Shown here: positions 7,539 to 16,626 of the stretch, in pieces
Layout: each line of letters opens with the position of its first letter
Numbering within the stretch: the stretch's first letter is position 1
Source: Chryseobacterium sp. IHB B 17019
GTDB lineage: Bacteria; Bacteroidota; Bacteroidia; Flavobacteriales; Weeksellaceae
Length of the DNA: 64,000 bases
Reading direction: 5' to 3'
NCBI RefSeq assembly: GCF_001456155.1
Contig: NZ_CP013293.1
Coordinates: 1,736,001 to 1,800,000, forward strand
The notes under the pieces: model-generated
Databases searched by the model: none
What the model saw: only the letters and a program-made list of their open reading frames with translations
What the model was told of the DNA's origin: nothing
Made by a program: the position numbers and the translations under genes

Positions 7539-7979
7539 TTATCTTTTGTAAAAAATATAATCCGTCAAAATCGGTTCTACTCCGTTTTGCTTCAATAAAG
7601 AATTGATCTGCCCTCTGTGATAAGTCGAGTGATTAATGGCGTGAAATAGCATTTCGAAAATAGTATTTTCAAACTTTGCTCCTTTTGAAGTTTGATACAC
7701 CATTCTCTGATCTAGATCCGAGTTTTCAACAATCTGAATACTTTTTTTAAAGTTTTGATGATTAATTGCTTCCAGATTTTCAAACGGATTGATTTGCCAG
7801 ACTTCAAAAGAATTTTCTCCAAGAATCCTTGAATTCCAGATTTGTTGGGCATTCAGTGTGTGATTGATTAAACTGATCGTTTTTTCATCAACTTTCGAGA
7901 TATTTTCGGTGACTATTTTGATCATTTCTTTATTGAAATGATAGGTATATTCAAATAAATCGATTAACTTTTCTTTCAT
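7539..7979 (-). CDS. DinB family protein
   Basis: 146 residues forming the expected four-helix bundle. Candidate metal-binding His residues occupy the family positions: H-T-L-N-A-Q-Q-I-W-N in helix 2 and H-A-I-N-H-S-T-Y-H-R-G-Q-I (about 112-124) in helix 3. DinB-like proteins are metal-dependent and often act in thiol chemistry, but the substrate here is unknown. The start codon overlaps the stop codon of the upstream mutase gene by one base (TAATG), indicating translational coupling with it. Confidence 0.88.
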   Translation of the reverse strand: MKEKLIDLFEYTYHFNKEMIKIVTENISKVDEKTISLINHTLNAQQIWNSRILGENSFEVWQINPFENLEAINHQNFKKSIQIVENSDLDQRMVYQTSKGAKFENTIFEMLFHAINHSTYHRGQINSLLKQNGVEPILTDYIFYKR

Positions 7980-9130
7980 TATTCAAACATTTCTGCCCAA
8001 CGGACAGCTTTTATTTCTTTTTCATTATAAAGTTCTTCAACTGATTTTTTAACCTCTAAGGTTGGATATAAATTAACACCAATTAATTTTATTTTTCCTT
8101 CTTCGACCCATTTTTGCTCCTGAACAGCATGATCATAAATTTCCTTTTGGATAATTTCCTGCTTTAAAAGCTCAAGATAACCGCCATTTTCTTCGATTTC
8201 TACAAAGAAAGCCCAGGATTTTTCTGCAATCTGTTTCGTAACATCTTCTACATAATAACTCCCGTTTGAAGCATCCTCAAACACATTGATGATACTTTCG
8301 TAAGCCAGAACAATCTGCTGTTTGAAAGAAATCTCCTCAGAATTATCCGTACTTCTGTCAACCAGATAATTATTGCTGAAAACGGCATCAGCACCACCAA
8401 TCATCGCAGAAGCCAACTCTAAAGTGGAACGGATAAGGTTATTTTCACTGTCTGAAACAGCTTTATTTCTCAACGAAGTTTCTGCAAAAATATACGGAAT
8501 TTCGTCTAAATTATATTCTTTTGAAAATTGATTAAAAATGATTTTAAAAGCTCTTAATTTCGCCATTTCAAAGAAATAATTTCCTCCGACAGCAATTCTG
8601 AAAATTAGTTTATTTAAAATTTCAGGGCCGTAAACTTCCACCAATTCTTTTGTTTTGGCCAAAGCAATTCCCAATTGCTGGTAAATAGCTGCGCCTGCAT
8701 TTTGGTGAAGGGAAATATCTACACAAACATTTCTTTTAAACTCTTTAGCTAGTAATTCTTTAACCAATTGATCGTTAATTACAGCTTCTTTTTCGTCAAA
8801 AACATCAATTAATGAAAAATACTGATCTTCTTCTTTCGGGCTGATGTGTCCGGCGAGATCTACATTATTAACAAAAATAGTCTTCTGTTCCAGGTTTTCA
8901 ACGTTATGATCCAAAAGAAACGCGAATACATCCTCTTCTAAACTTTCATGATATCTTGCAACAAGATGGGTACTTTCCTCAATTTTAGGCAGGTTCACCA
9001 ATGGTTTTTGCACCGAACCATAGAAAGGTTTCACATCAATTCCTTCAAGGTTTTCTTTCTTGAGAATTGGATAAATATCGTCAGTTTTAAGTTGTTTTTT
9101 AACTAAATTTTCCCAGGCCGTGTTTGACAT
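7979..9130 (-). CDS. mutA: Methylmalonyl-CoA mutase small (beta) subunit
   Basis: 383 residues with similarity to the TIM-barrel part of methylmalonyl-CoA mutases (V-D-I-S-L-H-Q-N-A-G; F-A-E-T-S-L-R-N; T-L-E-L-A-S-A-M-I-G-G-A-D-A). It lacks the C-terminal cobalamin-binding domain (no D-x-H-x-x-G), as expected for the non-catalytic subunit, and is shorter than typical small subunits. Partner: the large B12-binding subunit, which is not in this window although it is commonly adjacent. Downstream gene is the overlapping DinB gene; upstream is a degenerate heptad-repeat spacer. Confidence 0.88.
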   Translation of the reverse strand: MSNTAWENLVKKQLKTDDIYPILKKENLEGIDVKPFYGSVQKPLVNLPKIEESTHLVARYHESLEEDVFAFLLDHNVENLEQKTIFVNNVDLAGHISPKEEDQYFSLIDVFDEKEAVINDQLVKELLAKEFKRNVCVDISLHQNAGAAIYQQLGIALAKTKELVEVYGPEILNKLIFRIAVGGNYFFEMAKLRAFKIIFNQFSKEYNLDEIPYIFAETSLRNKAVSDSENNLIRSTLELASAMIGGADAVFSNNYLVDRSTDNSEEISFKQQIVLAYESIINVFEDASNGSYYVEDVTKQIAEKSWAFFVEIEENGGYLELLKQEIIQKEIYDHAVQEQKWVEEGKIKLIGVNLYPTLEVKKSVEELYNEKEIKAVRWAEMFE

Positions 9131-9230
9131 AGTTTATGATTTGTTAATTGTAACTGGTAATTTTGCTTCGCAAGTGAATCTTGCAAATTGGCAGCTAAGC
9201 GAATGACTTTTCACCATTCACTTTTTAAAA
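9131..9230. repeat. Weak heptad-periodic spacer (mutA / DivIC-like gap)
   Basis: Plus strand can be cut in 7-mers with a recurring core: TTGTTAA, TTGTAAC, TGGTAAT near 9142-9164, and CTTTTCA, CCATTCA, CTTTTTA at the right end. More decayed than the other five arrays in this window; assignment is tentative. Confidence 0.4.
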
Positions 9231-9587
9231 TTATTTTTTTGCAACATTCGCACTATCCACTACCAGAATAAAAATCTCTTCATTCGGTTTTTTCATGAAA
9301 TAGTTTTCTCTTGCGTATTTTTCTTTTTCAGATTTATTATTCATCAATTTCTTATAAAACGCATCATTTTTTTCGTATTCGGTTTTATAATATTGAAGCT
9401 GTTCCTCGTATTTGTTAATCTCACCATTCAGTTCATTAATTACCAGAAACGAAGTTTTATCAAAGAATATCATCCACACCAAAAATAGACAAATTGTAAT
9501 GGTATATTTATTCAAAACATATTTTTGAATGATCCTGAACGTTTCAGATTTGGGCTGAATGTCTTTAATAAGGTTATTTTCTTTCAT
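9231..9587 (-). CDS. FtsB/DivIC-type septum formation initiator
   Basis: 118 residues. One transmembrane helix (about 29-50, Y-T-I-T-I-C-L-F-L-V-W-M-I-F) is followed by a coiled coil (I-N-K-Y-E-E-Q-L-Q-Y-Y-K-T-E-Y) and the typical K-Y-A-R-E-N-Y-F-M-K-K-P-N-E-E-I-F end, which matches the FtsB/DivIC signature around A-R-E-x-Y. Bitopic inner-membrane division protein acting with FtsL and FtsQ in the divisome (family knowledge). Its start lies 2 bp from the end of the uridine kinase gene, so both are one operon. Confidence 0.88.
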   Translation of the reverse strand: MKENNLIKDIQPKSETFRIIQKYVLNKYTITICLFLVWMIFFDKTSFLVINELNGEINKYEEQLQYYKTEYEKNDAFYKKLMNNKSEKEKYARENYFMKKPNEEIFILVVDSANVAKK

Positions 9588-9589
9588 TT

Positions 9590-10204
9590 TTAATGTTTTC
9601 TCAACGAGTTTTTAATAACGGTAGTTAAAAAATCAATCGCTACGGAATTTTGCCTCATATTCGGAATGATAAGGTCTGCTTCATTTTTTGAAGGCTCAAT
9701 AAATTCCTGATGCATTGGCTTCAAAGTGGTTTGATAACGGTGAAGGACTTCACTCAGATCTCTTCCTCTTTCCTGAGTGTCTCTTCTGATTCTTCTGATC
9801 AGTCTCTCGTCTGAATCTGCATGAACAAACACTTTTAAATCAAATTCCTTTAACAGTTCTTTGTTGGTAAGTACAAGAATCCCCTCTACTACCAGTACAT
9901 TTTTAGGCTCAATTGTAACGTGATCTGCTGTTCTTGTGTGTGTAACAAAGCTATAAATCGGCTGCTCGATAGGTTCATTATTTTTTAAAGCTTTTACGTG
10001 TTGTATCAACAGATCAAAATCAATAGACTTTGGATGGTCATAATTTAAGGCTTCCCTTTCGGTTAGTGTAAGATTATGATTATCGTGATAATAATTATCC
10101 TGTGAAAGGATGTTCATTCCTTCAATATCAAGCTGTTGTATGATCTTGTCAACAACCGTAGTTTTGCCGGATCCTGTGCCTCCTGCAATTCCTATTACAA
10201 GCAT
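9590..10204 (-). CDS. udk: Uridine kinase
   Basis: 204 residues, full length. P-loop G-G-T-G-S-G-K-T-T (about 8-16) at the N-terminus, the uridine-binding region S-Q-D-N-Y-Y-H-D (about 35-42), N-Y-D-H-P-x-S-I-D-F-D, and the LID segment with R-R-I-R-R-D-T-Q-E-R-G-R. Phosphorylates uridine and cytidine to the monophosphates in pyrimidine salvage; cytoplasmic. First gene of a unit with the FtsB/DivIC-like gene. Confidence 0.95.
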   Translation of the reverse strand: MLVIGIAGGTGSGKTTVVDKIIQQLDIEGMNILSQDNYYHDNHNLTLTEREALNYDHPKSIDFDLLIQHVKALKNNEPIEQPIYSFVTHTRTADHVTIEPKNVLVVEGILVLTNKELLKEFDLKVFVHADSDERLIRRIRRDTQERGRDLSEVLHRYQTTLKPMHQEFIEPSKNEADLIIPNMRQNSVAIDFLTTVIKNSLRKH

Positions 10205-10289
10205 TCTTTTTGTTTCTTATAGTTTCTACAAATATACTATTTTAGATGAATGCAAATAAAATAATGCGGGTGGAATTATTTTTAATAAA

Positions 10290-10316
10290 AAATCCGATGC
10301 TTAAAACACCGGATTT
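10290..10316 (-). terminator. Terminator of the T9SS metalloprotease gene
   Basis: Stem AAATCCG / CGGATTT (10290-10296 and 10310-10316) followed by a T run on the minus strand, immediately behind the stop codon at 10321. Confidence 0.7.
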
Positions 10317-10320
10317 AATT

Positions 10321-12171
10321 TTATTTTTTTATAAACTTAGTGGATATTTCCAAGCCTTTTATTTTTAAAATATAGTCGCCAATCTGGAGATGAGAAACAT
10401 TGATGGAATTCTTACCCTTTCCAATAGTGGTTTCCATTATTTTTCTTCCTTCCATATTGTAGATTTCTACTTTTTCTTCTTTTGTGATTTTCATGGAAAT
10501 GTTTAAAACATCTGAAGCCGGATTCGGATAGATGGCAATTATTTCTTTTTTAGAAACATCATCAACAGCCAAAGTACAGGAATATGCAGGCAAAACATAA
10601 CCCGCCGCCGTGAATTCCTGTGTCATTTGTGTAATATCATTACAATTAAAACCAAATGTTCCCAACATATCTATTGCAGCCTGCCTTACAGCAATTGCGG
10701 CTTGTTGTTGATTTGTGGCTGAACTTGTCATGGCTAAACCTTCCAAAAATGCTCTGTCGGTTTTTTCTTTACCAATTTTATTATAAATTTTCATTAAAGC
10801 CGTTGCCCAGATCTGTCCGTTTGAGTGTATACTCGCGGTAAGCCCTCCCGGATAGGTTGCTGCATAATTCGTAGTTCTTCCGGACCAATATTGGTTATGT
10901 CCATCCCAACTGAACATCCAATGGTAAGCCGGTGCAGATGATGGCCATTGATTAAGGCTTCTGCTATAAGATTGTGCCCAATAATCTCCGCACCCTTCAC
11001 TTAAACCATTGACCTGTGATATGTTTCCATTCGTTAACCAGTCATGGATTCCGTGTCCTAATTCGTGCAGGATAACATCAGCATCTTCCGCATCATCCAC
11101 TCCTCCTTCTCCGAAAACTAATGTGCCATTGCTATAATAAGAATTGTCATCACCATCAAACCCGTGAGGATCATACCATAGAATCCCGGCATTGGTTAAT
11201 GGTAAACAGGCAATATTCAATGTCTGATTAATATATCGTAAGCTGTTATCAATATGCCAATATGCATTCACAGCTTCAAACCCCTGATCATTTCTATTAA
11301 ATAAAAATTGATTTGTTGCTTGTGTAAAAAGACCAGTAGAAGGTGCTTCTAAGTCTTTAATCTCTACATAAGAGCCTTTTAATTTGTAAACTCCTCCTGT
11401 AAAATCTACTTCAGGAATTGTAACTAAACTTCTTGCAGCATCAAAGCTTGCATTATTAATGTCACTATTATCAACATACTGCCCAGAATAAGCTACTTGC
11501 ATCTTTGAAAGAGGATCCGGATTGAAAATATATCCAGAACCTGATACAAGAACCTTCTTAGCTTTTATTTGTTTCGGTGGAGTTTTTTTCCTGGGTTTTG
11601 GATTTTCATTTTTATCATGATAATAAAATGCAATATCTTTTACACTTATTATACTTCCGTTTTGTGCATCAATAATTGTTTCCCAACTTCCAGGATTATC
11701 AAAAGAACTCGTTAATATTCTGTAAACTAGTTTTGTCTCGTTCTGATCTGTAACATAAACAAAAAGTTTATTTTCTTCGTAAGTAATTTCTCCTTTTGAC
11801 TTAGATGCTGTGTGTGCTTTTTTGAGTGCTTCGGATGAAGAAAAAGAAGGAATAGTGCTTATTTCTTTTACATCTTTCTTTAAACTTTCTGTGGAAGTAT
11901 GGGTAATTTTACCTTCTTTATTAAAATGTACTACGATTTCAGACTGAAAAACAGGTACATCTTTAATCATTTGCTGAAAACGAAGCGTTTCCCCGATATT
12001 TCCTTTTTTAACGAAATTTAATTTAAGCTTGGTGAAATTTTGAACTCCTAAATTTCTGGAATTTTCGGTGATCCATTTTCTTGCAGGAGTTTCCAGAGAT
12101 GATTCCTGACCCATTAATGCAGAACACGATAATACGCAGCCAAGAAATAACGAAGTAATTTTGATTTTCAT
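10321..12171 (-). CDS. T9SS-secreted zinc metalloprotease with FTP propeptide (M36/thermolysin-like)
   Basis: 616 residues. Signal peptide 1-21 (ends M-G-Q); fungalysin/thermolysin propeptide and PepSY-like segment (about 40-180; 'L-R-F-Q-Q-M-I-K-D-V-P-V-F'); catalytic domain with H-E-L-G-H-G-I-H-D-W (His, Glu, His near 367-371) and the third-ligand motif S-E-G-C-G-D-Y-W (Glu near 393). A T9SS type A sorting domain fills the last 75 residues (I-Y-P-N-P-A-S-D). The propeptide presumably keeps the enzyme inactive until secretion. Extracellular protein degradation is the likely role. The gluzincin family (M36 versus a related M4-like clade) is not settled from motifs alone. Confidence 0.9.
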   Translation of the reverse strand: MKIKITSLFLGCVLSCSALMGQESSLETPARKWITENSRNLGVQNFTKLKLNFVKKGNIGETLRFQQMIKDVPVFQSEIVVHFNKEGKITHTSTESLKKDVKEISTIPSFSSSEALKKAHTASKSKGEITYEENKLFVYVTDQNETKLVYRILTSSFDNPGSWETIIDAQNGSIISVKDIAFYYHDKNENPKPRKKTPPKQIKAKKVLVSGSGYIFNPDPLSKMQVAYSGQYVDNSDINNASFDAARSLVTIPEVDFTGGVYKLKGSYVEIKDLEAPSTGLFTQATNQFLFNRNDQGFEAVNAYWHIDNSLRYINQTLNIACLPLTNAGILWYDPHGFDGDDNSYYSNGTLVFGEGGVDDAEDADVILHELGHGIHDWLTNGNISQVNGLSEGCGDYWAQSYSRSLNQWPSSAPAYHWMFSWDGHNQYWSGRTTNYAATYPGGLTASIHSNGQIWATALMKIYNKIGKEKTDRAFLEGLAMTSSATNQQQAAIAVRQAAIDMLGTFGFNCNDITQMTQEFTAAGYVLPAYSCTLAVDDVSKKEIIAIYPNPASDVLNISMKITKEEKVEIYNMEGRKIMETTIGKGKNSINVSHLQIGDYILKIKGLEISTKFIKK

Positions 12172-12277
12172 ATAATGTTTTATTAATGCTTAAAAGTATT
12201 AAAACAATATTAAACTATCAAAAAAAATTAAACATTTTTAAACACAAACAAGTGAAAAATGAAATTATATTAATAAA

Positions 12278-12303
12278 AAAGCCCTAACTATTGTTAGAGC
12301 TTT
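12278..12303 (-). terminator. Terminator behind clpS
   Basis: 11-bp stem with one wobble (12278-12288 / 12293-12303), TATT loop and a T run on the minus strand, directly before the clpS stop codon at 12307. Confidence 0.8.
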
Positions 12304-12306
12304 AAA

Positions 12307-12612
12307 TTATACTATTTCGCTTGTTAATTCCCTTGAAAGCAATTTTTCATGCATCGGCTTCAATACATCCATTGAGCCTGTTTTTACCGTGCATTTGCCT
12401 TTGAAATGTACTAAAATTGTACATTGTTCCGCTTGTTCCAGCGTATGCTTACAAATTTCTATCAAAGAATCAATCACATAATCAAAAGTGTGGATATCAT
12501 CGTTATGTAAAATCAATTTATAAACATCATCCGTATCATCCAAAACCAATACTTCTTCTTCATACTGACGTTTCGGATTTTCGTAATCTTTTATATTATT
12601 ATAGAAATTCAT
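12307..12612 (-). CDS. clpS: ATP-dependent Clp protease adaptor ClpS
   Basis: 101 residues. Core ClpS signature is present: L-I-L-H-N-D-D-I-H-T-F-D-Y-V (Asn-Asp-Asp and His that bind N-degron residues), followed by the helix with C-K-H-T-L-E-Q-A-E-Q-C and the V-H-F-K-G-K-C-T-V-K-T-G strand. It delivers N-end-rule substrates to ClpAP-type proteases and acts in the cytoplasm. The gene begins only 3 bp after the stop of the CNNM/CBS gene, so the two are co-transcribed, ending at the terminator 12278-12303. Confidence 0.95.
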   Translation of the reverse strand: MNFYNNIKDYENPKRQYEEEVLVLDDTDDVYKLILHNDDIHTFDYVIDSLIEICKHTLEQAEQCTILVHFKGKCTVKTGSMDVLKPMHEKLLSRELTSEIV

Positions 12613-12615
12613 TTT

Positions 12616-13974
12616 TTAAACTTCTCCTATTTTGTCTGCAAGATCATTGATTGTATTTGGTTCTTCGTAAACCAATTCTACGAGCTCTACGCTCTTATTA
12701 TTCATTTTTAAAATCTTAAAATGATAATTTACAAGATCAAACTCCTGGTTTTCTTCCGGAATATCTGCCAGCTCATGAAGAATGAATCCTGCCAATGTAT
12801 TGTATTCGCTTTCTTCTGAAAGAGGCAGTTTTTTAGGCAAAAATTCATTTATTTCGTCTAATGGCTGTGTGGCCTGAACCCAGTATGTATTGTCCGCGAT
12901 TTTATCAACAACCTTATCTTCATCATCCTCTTCATCCTGAATCTCACCTACCAATTCTTCCAAAATATCTTCAAGAGTGATGATTCCTTCAGTTCCACCA
13001 AATTCATCAATTACAATGGCAAGGTGTTGCTTTTTCTGCTGGAAAGTTTTCAATAAGTCTGAAATCTTCTTACTGCCAACAACAAAGAACGGGTCACGCA
13101 TCAATTCATTCAGATCATCATGATTAAGCTCGCCTTTTCTTTTGACAAATTCTCTGATGATCTCTTTTGTATATAAAATACCAGTCACATTATCAATAGA
13201 ATTCACATAAACCGGAATTCTGGAATACCCGCTTTCCATGATTTTGTTGATAATTTCGTTGACATCTTCCTCAAAATCAATAGATGTAATGTTCTGACGA
13301 GGGACCATGATCTGTTTTGCAGAGTGATCCGTAAAATCAAACGCATTTTTAATGATCTCGTAATTCTCCTCTTCAATTTCACCACTGTCAGCACTTTGCT
13401 TCACCAAAAGCTGAAGCTCTTCTGTAGAGTGGATTTCCTGCTCGGATGCCGGATGAATTTTAACTAATCTTAAAAATCCGTTTGACATCGAATTCATCAA
13501 CCAGATAAATGGCTTGAAGATCGTATAGAAAACCCTTAGCGGGATAGCAGTTGCCATCGTTGTCGCTTCGGATTTCCGAATAGCAATTGATTTTGGGATA
13601 AGCTCACCAAATACAATATGCATCACCGTGATTAGCACAAAACTGGTGACCACAGAAATCGTGGTAACGGTAGTTTGTGTAAAATCAATATTTAAAGAGT
13701 GGAAAGTATTTTCAACAACGTGATGCAATGCGCTTTCTCCTACCCAACCTAAGGCTAGTGAAGCCAATGTAATACCAAGCTGTGTTGCAGAAAGATACTC
13801 ATCAAGATGCTTGATAATATGCTCTGCCTGTTTTGCCATAGAATTTCCTTCTGCGGCTTTTAACTGGATTTGTGAATAACGAACTTTAACAATTGAAAAT
13901 TCTGCGGCTACAAAAAAGCCATTAAGTAAAACAAGTAATAAGGCCAACAAAAGCCTGACTATGTCCGAATCCAT
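12616..13974 (-). CDS. Hemolysin/CNNM family membrane protein with CBS pair and CorC_HlyC domain
   Basis: 452 residues. An N-terminal CNNM (DUF21) domain has four hydrophobic segments (about 5-28, 62-84, 95-125, 130-155), followed by a CBS pair (about 205-325; M-V-P-R-Q-N-I, V-Y-V-N-S-I-D-N-V-T-G-I-L) and a CorC_HlyC domain (about 345-430; L-P-L-S-E-E-S-E-Y-N-T-L-A-G-F). Family members move or sense Mg/Co ions; GldE, a gliding-linked lipoprotein partner, has the same architecture, but I see nothing that identifies this as GldE. Promoter at 14002-14029. Confidence 0.9.
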   Translation of the reverse strand: MDSDIVRLLLALLLVLLNGFFVAAEFSIVKVRYSQIQLKAAEGNSMAKQAEHIIKHLDEYLSATQLGITLASLALGWVGESALHHVVENTFHSLNIDFTQTTVTTISVVTSFVLITVMHIVFGELIPKSIAIRKSEATTMATAIPLRVFYTIFKPFIWLMNSMSNGFLRLVKIHPASEQEIHSTEELQLLVKQSADSGEIEEENYEIIKNAFDFTDHSAKQIMVPRQNITSIDFEEDVNEIINKIMESGYSRIPVYVNSIDNVTGILYTKEIIREFVKRKGELNHDDLNELMRDPFFVVGSKKISDLLKTFQQKKQHLAIVIDEFGGTEGIITLEDILEELVGEIQDEEDDEDKVVDKIADNTYWVQATQPLDEINEFLPKKLPLSEESEYNTLAGFILHELADIPEENQEFDLVNYHFKILKMNNKSVELVELVYEEPNTINDLADKIGEV

Positions 13975-14001
13975 TTAGAAATAATATAAAATTTATTACT
14001 A

Positions 14002-14029
14002 CAAAGATATATAAAATAAAAATAACAAA
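14002..14029 (-). promoter_or_regulatory. Promoter of the CNNM-clpS operon
   Basis: Minus strand: TTTG (14026-14029), 16-nt spacer, TATCTTTG (14002-14009). Spacer is one base shorter than the usual range. Confidence 0.5.
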
Positions 14030-14030
14030 A

Positions 14031-14056
14031 AAAGCATCATGGTACCACGATGCTTT
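14031..14056. terminator. Terminator of the ATP synthase operon
   Basis: Near-perfect 26-bp palindrome (AAAGCATC on one side, GATGCTTT on the other, GGTACC centre), with a T run on the minus strand, 24 bp past the atpG stop codon. Confidence 0.8.
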
Positions 14057-14080
14057 AATATTATGTTAAAAATAATTCTT

Positions 14081-14944
14081 TTATGAATTTTTCAATGCTT
14101 CTGCTCCTGAAACGATCTCTAAGATTTCGTTTGTAATAGCAGCCTGTCTTGCTTTATTGTAGAAGATTTTCAGATCATTTCTCAAAGCTTCTGCGTTGTC
14201 TGTTGCTTTATGCATGGCAGTCATTCTCGCTCCGTGCTCAGATGCAACTGAATCAAGAATCGCTTTGAAAACCTGAGTTTTAATAGATTTCGGAATCAAG
14301 TTTTCTAAGATTTCTGTTCTATTAGGCTCAAAAATATAATCTGTTTCTACCTGGGGTTCCGTAGTTTCAGGCATTGAAATCGGAAGAAGCTGTTCTGTAG
14401 TCACTTCCTGAGTAGCAGCATTAACGAATTTATTATAAATTAAATAAACTTCATCAAATTTACCTTCTCTAAAGCTCGTCATTACTCCTTCTGCAACGTT
14501 GGAAACCACATCAAAATTCAGGTTATCATACACAGAACTAGCATTGCTATATACCGAACGGTTTCTTCTTACGGCATCAAAAGCTTTTTTACCAACAGGA
14601 AGAACTTCAATCTCATATTGAGAATTGTTTTGAAACTGTACATTAAGCTCCTTCACAATTGATGAGTTGAAAGCTCCTGCAAGACCTCTGTTTGAAGTAA
14701 TAGCGATAAAAAGCACTCTTTTTACTTCTCTTTTCTGAGCGTAAACAGAAATTTGGTCAGGATCTGAGCTAGAATTTACATTCTGGATAAGTTCCTGTAG
14801 TTTTTCAGAATAAGGTCTTAACATTACGATGGCATCCTGTGCTTTTTTAAGTTTCGCAGCGGAAACCATTTTCATAGCACGTGTAATCTGCATCGTAGAT
14901 GAAATTGACGTAATTCTACCTCGTATTTCTTTTAAGTTTGCCAT
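14081..14944 (-). CDS. atpG: ATP synthase F1 gamma subunit
   Basis: 287 residues, normal for the rotor shaft of F1. N-terminal helix begins M-A-N-L-K-E-I-R-G-R-I-T-S-I-S-S-T-M-Q-I-T-R-A-M-K-M-V-S-A, a hallmark of gamma; the C-terminal helix carries A-R-Q-A-A-I-T-N-E-I-L-E-I-V-S-G-A-E-A. Links ATP hydrolysis/synthesis in alpha3beta3 to rotation of the c-ring. Last gene of the operon; the beta and epsilon genes (atpD, atpC) are not here, as is usual in Bacteroidota. Separated from atpA by an 86-bp heptad repeat. Confidence 0.97.
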   Translation of the reverse strand: MANLKEIRGRITSISSTMQITRAMKMVSAAKLKKAQDAIVMLRPYSEKLQELIQNVNSSSDPDQISVYAQKREVKRVLFIAITSNRGLAGAFNSSIVKELNVQFQNNSQYEIEVLPVGKKAFDAVRRNRSVYSNASSVYDNLNFDVVSNVAEGVMTSFREGKFDEVYLIYNKFVNAATQEVTTEQLLPISMPETTEPQVETDYIFEPNRTEILENLIPKSIKTQVFKAILDSVASEHGARMTAMHKATDNAEALRNDLKIFYNKARQAAITNEILEIVSGAEALKNS

Positions 14945-14948
14945 ATTT

Positions 14949-15027
14949 TGGTTAGTTGTTGGTTGTCGGTTGTTGGTTGCTAGTTTTAGAAAATTCTGTC
15001 AACTATCAACCAAAAACCATCAACTAA
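14949..15027. repeat. Heptad-repeat inverted pair between atpA and atpG
   Basis: Left arm in 7-bp units on the plus strand: TGGTTAG, TTGTTGG, TTGTCGG, TTGTTGG, TTGCTAG (14949-14983). Right arm in reverse sense: CAACTAT, CAACCAA, AAACCAT, CAACTAA (15000-15027). The arms can fold on each other with about 16 nt between them. Inside a polycistronic operon. Confidence 0.8.
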
Positions 15028-15030
15028 TTT

Positions 15031-16608
15031 TTAGTTATATTTTGAAGCTAAATCGTTAGCAGCCTGCTTAAGAACACCAGTAATTGAATCATCAATTTTT
15101 CCAGCTTTGATAGCAGCCATTGTTTCAGGGTGCTTAGATCTTAAAAATGCGATATATTCGATTTGGAATTCTTTTACTTTTCTGATAGGAACGTTTCTCA
15201 ATAAGTTCTCAGTTCCAGCGTAAATCATCGCCACCTGGCTGTCTACAGGAAGTGGAGAGTTTACCGGCTGCTTAAGGATCTCAACGTTTCTTTCCCCTTT
15301 AGAAATAACCGCTAAAGTAGAAGCATCAAGGTCTGAACCGAACTTCGCGAACGCTTCTAGTTCTTTATATTGAGCCTGGTCTAATTTTAACGTACCAGAA
15401 ACTTTTTTCATTGATTTGATCTGAGCATTACCTCCTACCCTTGATACAGAGATACCCACGTTGATCGCAGGACGTACCCCTGAGTTGAATAGATCAGACT
15501 CCAAGAAGATCTGTCCGTCAGTAATAGAGATTACGTTTGTAGGGATATACGCAGAAACGTCACCCGCTTGAGTTTCAATGATTGGAAGTGCTGTTAATGA
15601 ACCACCACCTTTTACAATTGGTCTTAAAGACTCAGGTAAATCATTCATTTGGCTAGCGATCGTGTCATCAGCGATAACTTTTGCCGCTCTTTCCAATAAT
15701 CTTGAGTGAAGATAGAAAACGTCTCCTGGATAAGCTTCACGACCCGGTGGTCTTCTCAATAGTAGAGAAAGCTCACGGTACGCAACCGCTTGTTTTGATA
15801 AATCATCATAAACGATCAATGCCGGTCTACCAGTGTCTCTGAAGAACTCACCGATAGAAGCTCCTGCCATTGCAGAATATACCTGCATTGGAACCGGATC
15901 TGATGCATTAGCCGCAACGATTACCGTATATGCTAAAGCTCCTTTGTCAGAAAGGGTTTTAACGATTTGTGCTACGGTAGAAGCTTTCTGCCCGATAGCA
16001 ACATATATACAATATACAGGATTTCCTGCTTCAAAAAATTCTTTTTGGTTGATGATCGTATCAATCGCAACAGTAGTTTTACCTGTCTGTCTGTCACCAA
16101 TGATAAGCTCTCTCTGTCCTCTTCCTACAGGGATCATAGAGTCAATCGCCACGATACCAGTTTGTAAAGGCTCAGTTACCGGCTGTCTGAAAATAACTCC
16201 AGGAGCCTTTCTTTCCAATGGCATTTCATATAAATCCCCAGTAATAGGACCTTTACCATCGATAGGGTTACCAAGAGTATCAACTACTCTACCCAACATA
16301 CCTTCTCCTACTTTGATAGAAGAGATTCTGTTTGTTCTTCTTACTGTATCACCTTCTCTTACTAATTTACTTTCACCTAATAAAGCAACACCTACGTTGT
16401 CTTCTTCAAGGTTCAGTACAATACCTTCTACATCACTAGAAAATTTCACCAACTCTCCGTATTGTACGTTTTCTAACCCGTATACACGAGCAATACCATC
16501 ACCGATGGTTAAAACTGTACCTACTTCCTCAACGTTTGATTGAGTATCGAAGTTGGCCAATTGCTGTTTTAAGATCGCAGATACTTCTGCCGGATTTATT
16601 TCTGCCAT
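15031..16608 (-). CDS. atpA: ATP synthase F1 alpha subunit
   Basis: 525 residues. P-loop [10 protein letters not shown] (about 171-180), the alpha-type Q in place of a catalytic Glu, the [14 protein letters not shown] Walker B region, the S-R-L-L-E-R-A segment and the ATP synthase alpha/beta signature ([14 protein letters not shown]). Non-catalytic nucleotide-binding subunit of F1, on the cytoplasmic face of the inner membrane. 18 bp downstream of atpH; followed by a heptad-repeat spacer before atpG. Confidence 0.98.
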   Translation of the reverse strand: MAEINPAEVSAILKQQLANFDTQSNVEEVGTVLTIGDGIARVYGLENVQYGELVKFSSDVEGIVLNLEEDNVGVALLGESKLVREGDTVRRTNRISSIKVGEGMLGRVVDTLGNPIDGKGPITGDLYEMPLERKAPGVIFRQPVTEPLQTGIVAIDSMIPVGRGQRELIIGDRQTGKTTVAIDTIINQKEFFEAGNPVYCIYVAIGQKASTVAQIVKTLSDKGALAYTVIVAANASDPVPMQVYSAMAGASIGEFFRDTGRPALIVYDDLSKQAVAYRELSLLLRRPPGREAYPGDVFYLHSRLLERAAKVIADDTIASQMNDLPESLRPIVKGGGSLTALPIIETQAGDVSAYIPTNVISITDGQIFLESDLFNSGVRPAINVGISVSRVGGNAQIKSMKKVSGTLKLDQAQYKELEAFAKFGSDLDASTLAVISKGERNVEILKQPVNSPLPVDSQVAMIYAGTENLLRNVPIRKVKEFQIEYIAFLRSKHPETMAAIKAGKIDDSITGVLKQAANDLASKYN

Positions 16609-16626
16609 TGTATGGTTGTTTTTTTC

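Noticed and set aside
7069..7541. Target-site duplication around the GxxExxY unit (TTCAAACTT near 7070, CTCAAACTT near 7531)
   Set aside because: The left copy lies inside the inverted repeats and the right copy outside, so the geometry does not fit a duplication; the match is only about 8 bp in AT-rich DNA.
12616..13974. GldE gliding motility protein
   Set aside because: The CNNM-CBS-CorC architecture is shared by several paralogues; there is no gldD neighbour and nothing specific to GldE.
15833..16543. 236-codon open frame opposite atpA
   Set aside because: Antisense shadow of a highly conserved gene; Ser/Pro/Thr-rich translation without any domain.
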